A stretch of 27,890 nt of DNA from UBA1359 sp029570385 (GTDB taxonomy: Bacteria > Patescibacteriota > Patescibacteriia > Patescibacteriales > Patescibacteriaceae): positions 1 to 27,890 of the forward strand of contig DAOPVX010000009.1 in assembly GCA_035351315.1 (NCBI GenBank), in the 5' to 3' direction. The position numbers were made by a program, and so were the translations under genes. Positions 14,691-23,527 of the stretch are shown piece after piece (the stretch's first letter is position 1; each line of letters opens with the position of its first letter). Under the pieces are notes generated by a model. It was not told the DNA's origin, made no database searches, and saw only the letters and a list, made by a program, of their open reading frames with translations.

Positions 14691-17297
14691 TTATTTATTA
14701 ACAGCCTTTCTGGTGATGGTTCCAAAATAACCAACTGCCGGATTAATTTTGTTAGCTTTTTGGAATTTAATGAGAGCCTCTCTGGTAGCGCGACCAAACT
14801 TCTTGGTTTCTTGACCAGCTGATCCAGGACCAGTTTTAGCTAGAACATAACCATTATTGTTTAAATAGCGTTGTAATTCTCGCACATCGTCACCGGTCAT
14901 ACCGGTTTTTAAATCACGATTGAAATTATATTTTCTAACCCCTAAAACAGCCTTAGGCGAAGCCTTTGGATACGAGGCAATAATACTATCTTCAACATCT
15001 AGAATTTCTTGATTGGCATACTGCGCCAATTCTTTAAGAGTTAAAATATGCTGCAACTTGCCATCAACCACCACAAAAATCCGTCTATCTGAACCTCGTA
15101 ATAATGTGCCGTCGGCATAAGTCGTTTCGCCTAAAACTTGCTGAAGCACTGGTTGCTCACTAAAGACAGCAAATTTGGTTAAATGATTAACAAAGAAATT
15201 AACTGATCCGCCAGCCTGATCAAAAATGGCTCCAGGCACTAAAACCCAAGACAATAACGCCTCGTCATAATAATAAACTCCTACTCCGGCAATATTATCG
15301 GGTAATGGCAAACCGGAAAAAGTAATATTCAAGTTATTAGTAAAATTTCTAACAGGATTACCATTGCTATCAACAGCAGTTAAGATAAAATGTCGTCCAC
15401 CTAAAGCGTTATCTTCCGGTCCTTCGGTAATTATAAAAGTAACGCCACCGACAAAAGAATTAGGAGAAACGACTAATCGAGCCTGCAGACCATTAGATAA
15501 ACTTTGCGTTAAAACTCCATCCTGACTACTAACCAAACTTAATGGGACATTAATGGCACTAACGCTCTGGGGAATTAGGCTGTGAGCAATACCTCCGCCT
15601 CCGCCGCCGCCAGTGGTAGGAACAACTTGTTCATTCTTAAGAACCGTGATGGAAAAAGTTTTGGTTCTCGTAATTGATCCTTTGGTTAATGTCGCTGTCA
15701 ACTGAACCACAGTATCTCCAGCTGAAAATTCTGGTCTGGTCACTTGGGCAATATTACCATTAATAGCAATCGCTCCACTATTATTTGAAGACCAACTAAT
15801 ACTAGAGCCATTAATGCCACTAGTCTTCAAATCAAAATCTTCGGTAACTGGACTTGCTAGTGTCAGAGCATCATAATCAGCTTGTACTAAGGCGCTGTCG
15901 GGGTCAATAATTACTGGTACTGGAGCAACCTCAACTTGCCATTTAATTTTATGGTGACCATCAAAACCATCAAGATCGGCTACAATATCATAAAGACCAT
16001 CGGGATAATCTTCTCTAATCAAGAAAGAATTTTTCTGATCAATACCAATAATTGGTTTACTTTTACTATTAGCAGAGTCTTGGAAACTACTAATTAGTCT
16101 TAATTGTCCGTTTTTATCCTTTTGAATATAGGCATGCGGTTCTTTACCTTGGGCAATTAATCTACTGTCTTCGTCGGAAAGATTATCCTTAGAATAATAC
16201 TTTATTAACTTATCCTGCGACTCTTCAGAGAGATTGTCAAATCTGACGGCATACTTGCCTTGCTGAAGATTAGTTTTATAGCCACTAGCAAAATCAATAA
16301 TATATTTCTTAATTCCGTCTTGCTTTTGGAAAATAAAAAGACTATTTTCTTTATTAATCATCGACTTTCCATTAGCAGTGAAATTGTTAATCTCTAAATA
16401 GGGATCATTCTTGACAACGATCAAGTCAAATGTTTTGTCCATAAAGAATGAACCGGAAGAAATGCGGGCTGTCAAAGTAACAGGTAAATCTTCAGTATCT
16501 GATCGGTTAATAATACCACCATTGGTCATCACGTTAGTATCGGAAGATGTCCACTTAATCTCTGTATCCTTATATGTTGTTGGTAAGTTAATATTCTCGT
16601 ATATCTTGTTGCTTCCCAAGGTTAAACTATTATAGGCAGTTTCAACAGCAAAAATATCCGCGGCTGGATAATTATCCACCACTCTAAACTGCCACTTAGC
16701 TAATTGACTATTTTTATTTGTTAATAAAAACGAATATTCACCAACTGGAAACTTATAACTAACTGTCAATGCTAAATGATCATCTATTTGACCTTGATTA
16801 TTGTTGTTGTCTAAAGACTTGCTATCAATTTTTTCATTACGAATTAATCTAGCCCGTCCCTTGGAAATATTAATAAAGGCAAAAGGATTATGACCATCTA
16901 TAACCCCCTTAATATATTCATCGCTCAAGCCAAATTCTTGTTCATAATACTTGGCCAAATCTTCGGTTGGGGCCTTAACTAGCATGATGGGATATGAACC
17001 ATCGCTTAAATTAGTAGCAGCGCCCTTGGCTAAATCAATCGTATAGTTTGGTATTGACTTATCCTTTTCTAGCCAATACTTTCCTCCGAAATCTGGAGCT
17101 GGCTTAGTATTGACGACAAAGCCATTGTCTTTAAAAAATGGTGCCTCCTCAATACCTTTTAGTGAAACGGCATCGATGGAAGCAGCTCTCACTAAACTAT
17201 GCGGAACAATCAGCGCCAATAAAGCAAAATTGGCTAATAAACAGATTGCACTACATAAAAATGTTCCCCTCTTGAAATTACTAGCAATTCTTTTCAT
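14691..17297 (-). CDS. Large secreted cell-surface protein with Ig-like repeats and peptidoglycan-binding domain
   Basis: 868 residues. The signal peptide is a basic start, a hydrophobic core at about 13-35, and likely cleavage after VRA near residue 38. Two tandem modules of about 260 residues follow (about 50-297 and 298-560). Each ends in an atrophied bacterial Ig-like domain: YNSLTLGSNKI...IKWTSSDTNV and YDALTLASPVT...ISWSSNNSGA. Next come a Gly7 linker near 566, a beta-rich domain (570-715), and a segment common in Patescibacteria exoproteins (DGTLLRGSDRRIFVVVDGKL). A C-terminal peptidoglycan-binding type 1 domain (GDDVRELQRYLNNNGY ... FGRATREALIKFQ) completes it. It probably sits on the cell wall; an S-layer or adhesin role is inference. 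It has its own promoter and terminator. Confidence 0.88.
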   Translation of the reverse strand: MKRIASNFKRGTFLCSAICLLANFALLALIVPHSLVRAASIDAVSLKGIEEAPFFKDNGFVVNTKPAPDFGGKYWLEKDKSIPNYTIDLAKGAATNLSDGSYPIMLVKAPTEDLAKYYEQEFGLSDEYIKGVIDGHNPFAFINISKGRARLIRNEKIDSKSLDNNNNQGQIDDHLALTVSYKFPVGEYSFLLTNKNSQLAKWQFRVVDNYPAADIFAVETAYNSLTLGSNKIYENINLPTTYKDTEIKWTSSDTNVMTNGGIINRSDTEDLPVTLTARISSGSFFMDKTFDLIVVKNDPYLEINNFTANGKSMINKENSLFIFQKQDGIKKYIIDFASGYKTNLQQGKYAVRFDNLSEESQDKLIKYYSKDNLSDEDSRLIAQGKEPHAYIQKDKNGQLRLISSFQDSANSKSKPIIGIDQKNSFLIREDYPDGLYDIVADLDGFDGHHKIKWQVEVAPVPVIIDPDSALVQADYDALTLASPVTEDFDLKTSGINGSSISWSSNNSGAIAINGNIAQVTRPEFSAGDTVVQLTATLTKGSITRTKTFSITVLKNEQVVPTTGGGGGGGIAHSLIPQSVSAINVPLSLVSSQDGVLTQSLSNGLQARLVVSPNSFVGGVTFIITEGPEDNALGGRHFILTAVDSNGNPVRNFTNNLNITFSGLPLPDNIAGVGVYYYDEALLSWVLVPGAIFDQAGGSVNFFVNHLTKFAVFSEQPVLQQVLGETTYADGTLLRGSDRRIFVVVDGKLQHILTLKELAQYANQEILDVEDSIIASYPKASPKAVLGVRKYNFNRDLKTGMTGDDVRELQRYLNNNGYVLAKTGPGSAGQETKKFGRATREALIKFQKANKINPAVGYFGTITRKAVNK

Positions 17298-17353
17298 AAA
17301 ATAATTTAAATTATTTTTTTAACAATTTTAATAAATTAATATAAAGTATTTTA

Positions 17354-17382
17354 ATACTATTATCTTTTGACTTATTTGTCAA
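17354..17382 (-). promoter_or_regulatory. Promoter of the large secreted protein gene
   Basis: Minus strand: TTGACA (17382-17377), a 17-nt spacer and TAGTAT (17359-17354). The 5' untranslated region would be about 50 nt and very AT-rich. An inverted repeat TTTGAC/GTCAAA surrounds the -35 region. Confidence 0.7.
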
Positions 17383-17402
17383 ATACTTGCAAAATAACAA
17401 GC

Positions 17403-18839
17403 TTAAAATAAAATAAAAATAGCTAATAAAACAATAATGCCAAAACTGCCAAGAATAAGTTCTAATTTTTGCTTCTTTATTTTAACAACAATATTTAGAA
17501 TAGCGGCTAAAGAAAAAACCACAAAAAGAATTTTGAAATAAAAATTACCGAAAATTAAAATCGGCAGCATATTATTGGTTGGGTTTCTCTTAAAAAGAAA
17601 GTATTTTTCCCAAATTGAAGTTTTGATTGGCTTGATCTCATTCCAATCTAATTGATAAATATTTTGTTGGCCCAAATTATCTTCAGTCAATAAAGTCGCC
17701 GGCACTAATGGTGAAAAAATCTCTTTTTCCTCGTCGGAACTAATTAGAGCCACACCTGACCAATAATCTTCCGCCGAAGACTTGGTTAGTTCCAGCTCTC
17801 GATTATTAATAATAACGGTCGCAGCGATGGTCTCCGCCGGTAAAACCACCTCGGTTTTGATAGTGGCAGTTTTACTAAAAGCATCTTTTTTAATGCTAAT
17901 GGTGCCTGTTTTGAACTTATTTATTTCTGCCGATTCTATAGAATAAGCTCTATCACCCTTAACGCTCTTGGCGGCACTGGCTAATTGCCGTGCGTTCTTT
18001 TTGGCAGTGGTTCTTTTGGAGGGAGCGGCTGCGGCTTTGGCTGAGCTGTTTTTAACAAGAGCGGGGCGACCAAAATACTGCACCATAAAAACCGTATCCA
18101 CCTCTTTAAAACGACCATCGCCAATGGCCACGCCAGTTTCCTTAAAATTACGATCAACAATATTCCGATAATGAGTTGGGCTTTTCGACCAAGCCGTAAC
18201 AACATCCTTGGCTGTCACATAGCCCATAGCCAAATTTTCGCCAATTATTGAATATTTATAGCCATTTTTATTAATCCAATAGCTTAAATCTTGGCCTGAC
18301 GGATTAAGGTGGGCAAAATATTGATTAATCAACATGTCCTGAGTTTTTTGCCAAGCAGCCTGAGTTAAGCGACTATTCTCAACTAAAACTTCAAGTTTTA
18401 ATTTTTTTCTAAGTTCATTAGTTAAATCAATAACCTTGCGCGCCTCATTAAGCGATATGTCAGGGCTTAGCCAAGCGGAAAGTGGATAAAAAATAATAAA
18501 TGACATTAAGATCAGCTTGATAGCCAGCAAGCTAACAACATGAAAAGCAATTCTTCGCGGCCTTAAAATTTCTGGTGCGTAGTCGTTTTGAGCGCAGGGA
18601 ACAAATAAATCACGAAGTTTTCCAGCCCCGAGCGGATTACGATTGGCCATAACTTCATCACCATCGCTAACTCCGTCAAAATCAGAATCAGGATTATGCG
18701 GATCAGTGCCATACAAATTAATTTCTTCAAAATCAGTTAAACGGTCTTGATCTGAATCTAAAAACTTTTGACCAGCTCGACGAGCTTGTTCAAATTCTTG
18801 TTTTTTCTTTAAATAATCAAAAAAACTATATTTTTTCAT
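17403..18839 (-). CDS. Membrane protein with calcium-binding-type repeats and CAP (SCP/YkwD) domain
   Basis: 478 residues. The N-terminal part (28-62) carries two DxDxDG-like thrombospondin type 3 motifs (DSDQDRLTDFEE, DSDFDGVSDGDE). A membrane helix follows at about 97-118 after the basic RPRR. A CAP domain spans about 134-258, with the expected residues His177 (YFAHLNP), Glu201 (GENLAMGY) and His223 (SPTHYRNI). An Ala/Lys-rich linker, a beta-rich region (about 305-400) and two C-terminal helices (about 424-446 and 455-477) complete it. Bacterial CAP proteins are exported and of mostly unknown activity. It has its own strong promoter. The basic cluster before helix 1 would place the calcium motifs inside the cell, which is unusual. 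Confidence 0.88.
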   Translation of the reverse strand: MKKYSFFDYLKKKQEFEQARRAGQKFLDSDQDRLTDFEEINLYGTDPHNPDSDFDGVSDGDEVMANRNPLGAGKLRDLFVPCAQNDYAPEILRPRRIAFHVVSLLAIKLILMSFIIFYPLSAWLSPDISLNEARKVIDLTNELRKKLKLEVLVENSRLTQAAWQKTQDMLINQYFAHLNPSGQDLSYWINKNGYKYSIIGENLAMGYVTAKDVVTAWSKSPTHYRNIVDRNFKETGVAIGDGRFKEVDTVFMVQYFGRPALVKNSSAKAAAAPSKRTTAKKNARQLASAAKSVKGDRAYSIESAEINKFKTGTISIKKDAFSKTATIKTEVVLPAETIAATVIINNRELELTKSSAEDYWSGVALISSDEEKEIFSPLVPATLLTEDNLGQQNIYQLDWNEIKPIKTSIWEKYFLFKRNPTNNMLPILIFGNFYFKILFVVFSLAAILNIVVKIKKQKLELILGSFGIIVLLAIFILF

Positions 18840-18869
18840 TATATTTTAACCGTATTTTTTTAGCCTAAA

Positions 18870-18898
18870 ACTATAACATAAAAACCAACTACTGTCAA
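18870..18898 (-). promoter_or_regulatory. Promoter of the CAP-domain gene
   Basis: Minus strand: TTGACA (18898-18893), a 17-nt spacer and TATAGT (18875-18870), with TGT before the -10. The start codon lies about 25 nt downstream of the predicted start site. Confidence 0.8.
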
Positions 18899-18911
18899 GA
18901 CAAATGCTCCT

Positions 18912-19142
18912 TTAGACGCAGTTGTCTTTTGCTGGTCTTTTTGGTTTAATTTTGCTAAAGATAAAAATATAAACTATCTCAAATAAACCGACAGTATTGA
19001 TAACCAGTAAAGGAATAAACCACCATTTTTGCTTACGCCGAGCGGCTTTCCAAAGAGCTACGCCTTTCCAGGACAAAACCCATGAAGCGATCAATAGGTT
19101 TAAATAGGGATTAGTATTAATAACTTGAATTAAATCGGACAT
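18912..19142 (-). CDS. DUF5652-like small membrane protein
   Basis: A 76-residue protein with two hydrophobic helices (about residues 11-27 and 38-57) separated by a short basic loop: WVLSWKGVALWKAARRKQKWWFIPLL then VNTVGLFEIVYIFIF. This matches the DUF5652 pattern common in Patescibacteria and archaea (recognised from memory). The function is unknown. The open frame extends upstream to an ATG at 19181, which would overlap the end of the SIMPL gene by 14 nt and add 13 polar residues. I prefer the ATG at 19142, but the longer start is possible. It probably shares a transcript with the SIMPL gene. Confidence 0.8.
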   Translation of the reverse strand: MSDLIQVINTNPYLNLLIASWVLSWKGVALWKAARRKQKWWFIPLLVINTVGLFEIVYIFIFSKIKPKRPAKDNCV

Positions 19143-19167
19143 AAAAATTGTTGAACGATTAATAAAA

Positions 19168-19920
19168 TTACTTGACTTCATACATCAAGGTCACCTCAGC
19201 TCTAATTTCATTTTGGCCAACTTGAACCGATGGCGTGGCTAATTCAGCGCCCGCGATAGAGCTATCTATCATCATTTTAGTATTAGAATAAGCTGCCTGT
19301 TGTCGCTCCAAATCAGTGTTCTCATAGACACCCTTGATTTCGCCGAGCTTCATGCCTGATTGCTTGGCAATCAAGGCGGCCTTTTCTTTAGCTTGCTGAA
19401 TGGCCAACTCCCGAGCCTGATTGCGCAACTCAAATTCATCATCAATGGTAAAACTGACATTGCCAATCTGGTTAGCGCCCTGCTCAGTGGTCCGAGCAAT
19501 AACATCGCCAATCTTATTCAAATCACGAACTTTCAAAGTCAAATTTTGCGACACCTCATAACCAACCAATTCTTGCCCCTTGGTATTGGTCCAATTATAG
19601 CTAGGACTAAGATTATAATTGCTAGTCTTGATATCTTTTTCTTCAATACCTAATTTCTGAAGAGCGGCAATAATATTATTCATCTTGGCGGTGCTTTCGG
19701 TCGTGGCTTCAGCCGCTGTTTTTTTAACACCACTCTTAAAACCAACTTGGATATTGGCAATGTCGGCTTTGGCATAAACTGTTCCCGAGCCGTTGGACGA
19801 GAAGCGATCCTGATTATTAGTTTTATTGGTGGTAACTAAGGCAGTAATAACAATGGCCGTCACCGCCAATAAAGCAGCTAGAGACATAATAAAATGAGCT
19901 TGCTTCATAAATTTATTCAT
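19168..19920 (-). CDS. SIMPL-domain (DUF541, YggE-like) exported protein
   Basis: 250 residues. An N-terminal hydrophobic segment (about 10-30) acts as a signal anchor. The SIMPL/DUF541 domain then runs to the end: SSNGSGTVYAKADIANIQVGF near the start, NIIAALQKLGIEEKDIKTSNYNLSPSY in the middle, and ARELAIQQAKEKAALIAKQSGMKLGEI later. The family includes E. coli YggE and is periplasmic or surface-located; its biochemical role is poorly defined, with links to oxidative stress and membrane integrity reported. Two close in-frame ATGs exist (residues 1 and 5); the first is used here. Confidence 0.9.
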   Translation of the reverse strand: MNKFMKQAHFIMSLAALLAVTAIVITALVTTNKTNNQDRFSSNGSGTVYAKADIANIQVGFKSGVKKTAAEATTESTAKMNNIIAALQKLGIEEKDIKTSNYNLSPSYNWTNTKGQELVGYEVSQNLTLKVRDLNKIGDVIARTTEQGANQIGNVSFTIDDEFELRNQARELAIQQAKEKAALIAKQSGMKLGEIKGVYENTDLERQQAAYSNTKMMIDSSIAGAELATPSVQVGQNEIRAEVTLMYEVK

Positions 19921-19939
19921 GATTAATAGTTACGCTAAT

Positions 19940-19948
19940 ATTATAGCA
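19940..19948 (-). promoter_or_regulatory. Extended -10 element of the SIMPL gene
   Basis: Minus strand: TGC followed by TATAAT (19945-19940), a perfect extended -10, about 20 nt before the start codon. No good -35 box is present at 16-18 nt upstream. Confidence 0.5.
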
Positions 19949-20018
19949 CAAAACTAAATAAATTGGGTATTAATGTCTTAATTCGCTTCATTGAAATAAA
20001 TAACGAAACTGACAGAAT

Positions 20019-20052
20019 AAAAAAATAAGCGCTGATCTAATTATCAACCAGC
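20019..20052 (-). terminator. Possible terminator overlapping the end of the MFS gene
   Basis: Minus strand: GCTGgttGAT (20052-20043) can pair with ATCAGC (20036-20031), with a bulge, followed after GCTTA by a run of seven T residues. The hairpin overlaps the stop codon. Confidence 0.4.
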
Positions 20053-21269
20053 TGATCCGGCTTTAATAATGACATCAGCAAAGAAGCCAGAGCGGCTACT
20101 AGGAATAAATAACGCAAAGCCAAAAATGGACTAATTAAAATAATAAAGATACACATTAACGCCTTGCCAAAAACAATGGCCATCTCGCGAATAACCGTAT
20201 ATTCGTCAACATAATGACCCTGATCGGCGGCGATATCATAATTGAGGGCATCAAAAGAGGTGCGAGCAAAAACTCGGCTCAAATTATGATAAGTCGAAAA
20301 CAAGAAAACCTGAAAAGCGCTATTAATTAGAGCTTTCAGCACCCAGCCAAAAGAATAAAGAACAGTGCCATAGCGCAACCAGCGACGACTGGGCAGATTG
20401 TCTATCAAGTTGCCAACCATAATTTGTAAAACAATAGTCGCCAAAATAATAACCGAAGAAATAGCCCCGACTTGCAAATAGTTACCAGACAATAACTGCC
20501 AAATAAAAATTGGCCAAATGATGGATCCGACTACATTTTCCGCACCATCTCCGGCATAGGCTAAAACGCTACCGCGCATCTTCTTGGACAAAAAATGTCG
20601 CCAGGTCTCTCGGTAAGTCCAAGAAAATTTTTCTTTTACTTGCGGTAATTGGCTGAAGGGAATTAAAGAAATTAAATAAATACTGACCGCCAAAAAAAAT
20701 AATGTACTATAACCAAGATATTCTAGGGCTAGACCGCCGACAATTGGCATCACTGCGCCTAAGGCCATCATAGTGGCCTCCATAAAACTAAGCTGACTAG
20801 CCCGAATATGGCGTTCGGTCAATTTAGCTACATTAGTATGAAAAGGAATCCAGTGAGTTAGACGAAAAAATAAAGAAAAGAAAATGGTGGGCGCCAACCA
20901 CCATAACTGATAACCTTCCACTAATTGATTATGGGGAGCAATATAATGATTGATTAAAAAGAAAACAGCATAAAAAGCGGCGCCAAAAAAAACACTCAAT
21001 TGCAATGACCGCTTAATACCAAACCGATTCATGATTTGCCGACAACCAACCGCCACCAGACTAGCATACAGCAAATCAGAAATTAGATAATAAACAATAA
21101 CCCAAAATAGGCTAAAATCTAAAAATTGATACAAAAAAATCGGCAAGAAGAGACCCAATAATTGAGTTGCTGAATTAAGGGTAATTCGGCTAAAATAAAT
21201 CATCCGAAAATTATGAGTCAAATTTTTTCTGATCAATTTATTGTTAATTGCTCTTAACATACTAAACAT
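20037..21269 (-). CDS. Major facilitator superfamily-type membrane transporter
   Basis: 410 residues with about 11-12 hydrophobic helices and a cytoplasmic break near residues 205-230 (QLPQVKEKFSWTYRETWRHF) between two six-helix halves, as in MFS carriers. The loop between helices 2 and 3 contains CRQIMNRFGIKRSLQ, corresponding to the MFS motif A region (G-x-L-x-D-R-x-G-x-R). The substrate cannot be read from the sequence. Two in-frame ATGs lie close together (residues 1 and 4). It follows the ABC-F gene by 55 nt on the same strand, with a TATAAT and GGCCAA repeats in the gap. An efflux role next to an ABC-F gene is only a guess. Confidence 0.82.
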   Translation of the reverse strand: MFSMLRAINNKLIRKNLTHNFRMIYFSRITLNSATQLLGLFLPIFLYQFLDFSLFWVIVYYLISDLLYASLVAVGCRQIMNRFGIKRSLQLSVFFGAAFYAVFFLINHYIAPHNQLVEGYQLWWLAPTIFFSLFFRLTHWIPFHTNVAKLTERHIRASQLSFMEATMMALGAVMPIVGGLALEYLGYSTLFFLAVSIYLISLIPFSQLPQVKEKFSWTYRETWRHFLSKKMRGSVLAYAGDGAENVVGSIIWPIFIWQLLSGNYLQVGAISSVIILATIVLQIMVGNLIDNLPSRRWLRYGTVLYSFGWVLKALINSAFQVFLFSTYHNLSRVFARTSFDALNYDIAADQGHYVDEYTVIREMAIVFGKALMCIFIILISPFLALRYLFLVAALASLLMSLLKPDQLVDN

Positions 21270-21324
21270 TTAATCTAGTGAGTCTACTTGGCATATTATA
21301 GTTTGGCCAGCCAAATAGTTGGCC

Positions 21325-22785
21325 TTAAGCTAGTAAATTCCCTAAATTGAGCTGATCGCTAAATTCAATGTCTTTAACAAAATCAGCCATATGACTAACC
21401 ATAATAATTGCCCCCTGATAATTATTAATCGCCTCGGCAATTATCGGAATATGACGGAAATTAATATGATTGGTTGGTTCATCAAGAATTAATAAACCCG
21501 GTTTCATTAAGACTAAACGAGCAAAAGATAGTAAACCCTTTTGTCCCTCAGATAGCTGCCCAATGTGGCGTTCCATTAAATCGCCAGTTATAAAAAAACC
21601 GGCAGCGGTTGAGCGCATTTCTTGTTCATTAATGCCCTCAGCTAAAATACTACGCAATGAATCAATAACTGTCTGCTGAAAATCCAGAGCTGAAAAATCT
21701 TGACTATAATAGCCAATAGTCACCTGAGGAGCGATGGTATTATCGGCGGTTGACTTGTTTACCAAACTCCTAAGCAAATTACTCTTGCCAATACCGTTGG
21801 GACCGGTAACCAAAAGACGACTCTGACGACCCAGCGATTTATCAATATTGCACCAAACCGGTTGCTGATTCTTAATAACCATCACTTTACGCAAATTAAC
21901 AATATCACCCTTGATATTCTCTTGGGCCGGAATCTCAAAACGCCGAATAGTTTTATCTTCACGCCGAACATCAACCTTGTTTTCTTCCAATTCCGCAGTT
22001 TCTTCTCTCATCTTTTGGGCTAATTTGCGCATTTTACCGCCCTTATTGGCAAAAAAATTAACCTTTTCTTTGCGGTCCTGAATTTTTTTTTCTAATTGGG
22101 CGTTCTGCATCACTTCCCGCTCAATCCGCTTTTGGATTTCTGCAACAACGGAATAATAATCGCCAACATAAAGCTCGGTTTGATGAGTAAAAATATCTAA
22201 ATAAATAACGCCTTCAGTAAAACAATTCAAAAAATCGGCATCATGGGAAATAACAATAACTGTTTTATCATACATGATCAAAAAAGTTACCAAGTGATCA
22301 ATCCCCTGCCGATCCAAGTTATTAGTCGGTTCATCTAATAGCAAAATGTCCGGATCCTGAATCAAAGAATAGGCCAAAAGCAACCGCGATTGCTGGCCGC
22401 CAGAGGCTTGACCAACGATTCTGTCTAAAGGAATATCCAAATTAACCGCTTCCAAAACCTTACTAATCCGGCTCTTGAGATTACCAGGGACAACATCGAA
22501 AGCGGTGGCAAAATAATCCTCAATGGTCAATCCTAAATGCTCCTGAGCAATCATCTGGCGAGCCGCGCCAATGGTCGCGCCAGCCGTCACTGAAACTTGG
22601 CCATGTTTTGGCTGAAGCTCACCCTTAATTAAGCCGAAAATAGTGCTCTTACCAGCGCCATTTTGACCCATCAGAGTAATTTTAGCCCCCTTACGGACCA
22701 CAAAACTAGCCTCATCTAATATCGGCTTTTTATGAACATATTCAAAACTGACTTGATCAAATCTTAAAATTGCTTCTTCAGCCAT
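21325..22785 (-). CDS. ABC-F family ATPase
   Basis: 486 residues, two ABC ATPase domains and no membrane helices, so a soluble, ribosome-associated ABC-F protein rather than a transporter. Domain 1 has Walker A GQNGAGKST, signature ASGGQQSR and Walker B LLLDEPTNNLD. Domain 2 has Walker A GPNGIGKSN, signature LSEGQKG and LLILDEPTNHIN. A charged linker between them (about 215-270) is the P-site tRNA interaction region. ABC-F members act on stalled or antibiotic-bound ribosomes. Which subfamily this is (housekeeping EttA/Uup-like or antibiotic-resistance type) is not clear; the protein is on the short side. Confidence 0.92.
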   Translation of the reverse strand: MAEEAILRFDQVSFEYVHKKPILDEASFVVRKGAKITLMGQNGAGKSTIFGLIKGELQPKHGQVSVTAGATIGAARQMIAQEHLGLTIEDYFATAFDVVPGNLKSRISKVLEAVNLDIPLDRIVGQASGGQQSRLLLAYSLIQDPDILLLDEPTNNLDRQGIDHLVTFLIMYDKTVIVISHDADFLNCFTEGVIYLDIFTHQTELYVGDYYSVVAEIQKRIEREVMQNAQLEKKIQDRKEKVNFFANKGGKMRKLAQKMREETAELEENKVDVRREDKTIRRFEIPAQENIKGDIVNLRKVMVIKNQQPVWCNIDKSLGRQSRLLVTGPNGIGKSNLLRSLVNKSTADNTIAPQVTIGYYSQDFSALDFQQTVIDSLRSILAEGINEQEMRSTAAGFFITGDLMERHIGQLSEGQKGLLSFARLVLMKPGLLILDEPTNHINFRHIPIIAEAINNYQGAIIMVSHMADFVKDIEFSDQLNLGNLLA

Positions 22786-22823
22786 GTCTTTAAAGTCTTT
22801 AAAAACTCTTTAATCTTCAATTA

Positions 22824-22848
22824 GGAGCCAAGGCCAGCTCCTTTTTTA
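22824..22848 (+). terminator. Hairpin with T run in the ABC-F leader
   Basis: AGGAGC (22824-22829), an 8-nt loop and GCTCCT (22838-22843) followed by T residues to 22848 on the plus strand. No plus-strand gene precedes it. On the minus strand it lies in the spacer between the zinc-ribbon gene and ABC-F and has no T run there, so its role is uncertain. Confidence 0.35.
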
Positions 22849-22857
22849 TCTACCAAT

Positions 22858-23382
22858 TTATTTTTTATTCTTAGCAACAACTTTTTTGACTGCTTTTTTC
22901 GGAGTAGCAACTTTCTTGGCCGTAGTTTCTTTTTTGACATCTTTTTTAACCTCTTTACTGACGGGATGTTCTTCTTTGTCTTTGGCGGCTCTTTCAAGAG
23001 ATTGATCGCTAGCCGGTTTTGCAGTCAATAATCTTAAAATATTATCAAGCTTAGTATTAAGTATGACCAATTGTTGTTGTTGGTTATTGATAAAGCTAGC
23101 CAACCGATCTTGTTCATTGTGCTGGAAACTGGGTCGGGCTGAATGTCGTTTGGCCAAACGACCGCTGTCAAAAGCGGATTTTTTACCAAAACAATTATAA
23201 CAATAAACTGGTTTATCACCGCTAGGTTTAAACGGCACCTCGCAAGGTTGGCCGCAATCAGCGCAAATCGCCGAATGTATAGCTCGACTAAACCGATGGT
23301 TAGGATAAGAGCTATGCTGATTGTTCAAACTTCTTGGTCCATTGAATCGACCACCTCCATCACCTCGATTAAAATCTTTCAT
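22858..23382 (-). CDS. Zinc-ribbon protein with CxxC-x17-CxxC motif and Lys/Ala-rich tail
   Basis: 174 residues. The N-terminus is Gly/Arg/Asn-rich (GDGGGRFNGPRS). A zinc ribbon CADC...CYNC with exactly 17 residues between the pairs follows at about residues 39-63 (a CxxC-x17-CxxC domain, common in Patescibacteria). A possible coiled coil lies at about 95-120 (INNQQQQLVILNTKLDNIL). The last 50 residues are strongly basic, built from KK-A-V-K repeats and resembling histone H1-like tails. Nucleic-acid binding is likely (inference). There is no signal peptide. It has an extended -10 promoter. Confidence 0.82.
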   Translation of the reverse strand: MKDFNRGDGGGRFNGPRSLNNQHSSYPNHRFSRAIHSAICADCGQPCEVPFKPSGDKPVYCYNCFGKKSAFDSGRLAKRHSARPSFQHNEQDRLASFINNQQQQLVILNTKLDNILRLLTAKPASDQSLERAAKDKEEHPVSKEVKKDVKKETTAKKVATPKKAVKKVVAKNKK

Positions 23383-23416
23383 AACAACTAATTATTTAAT
23401 TAAGTTAATTAATAGT

Positions 23417-23425
23417 ATTTTACCA
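23417..23425 (-). promoter_or_regulatory. Extended -10 promoter element of the zinc-ribbon gene
   Basis: Minus strand: TGG then TAAAAT (23422-23417) within TGTGGTAAAATA, identical to the element before the thioredoxin operon. The leader would be about 30 nt. Confidence 0.45.
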
Positions 23426-23527
23426 CATTGTGCTTAAAATTTTAACCTGAACTTCATCAATACCAGCCATCTCAGCATCGCCTCTATTGATGTTCGCTTG
23501 GCGGAAAACTATTTATAACAATAATAA

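Noticed and set aside
17965..18205. Overlapping frames rich in Leu, Ala and Pro within the CAP-protein gene
   Set aside because: They lie over the Ala/Lys-rich linker, whose biased composition opens the other frames.
22824..22848. Antibiotic-sensing attenuator of the ABC-F gene
   Set aside because: The T run is on the plus strand, and I see no convincing leader peptide or minus-strand terminator; kept only as a hairpin.
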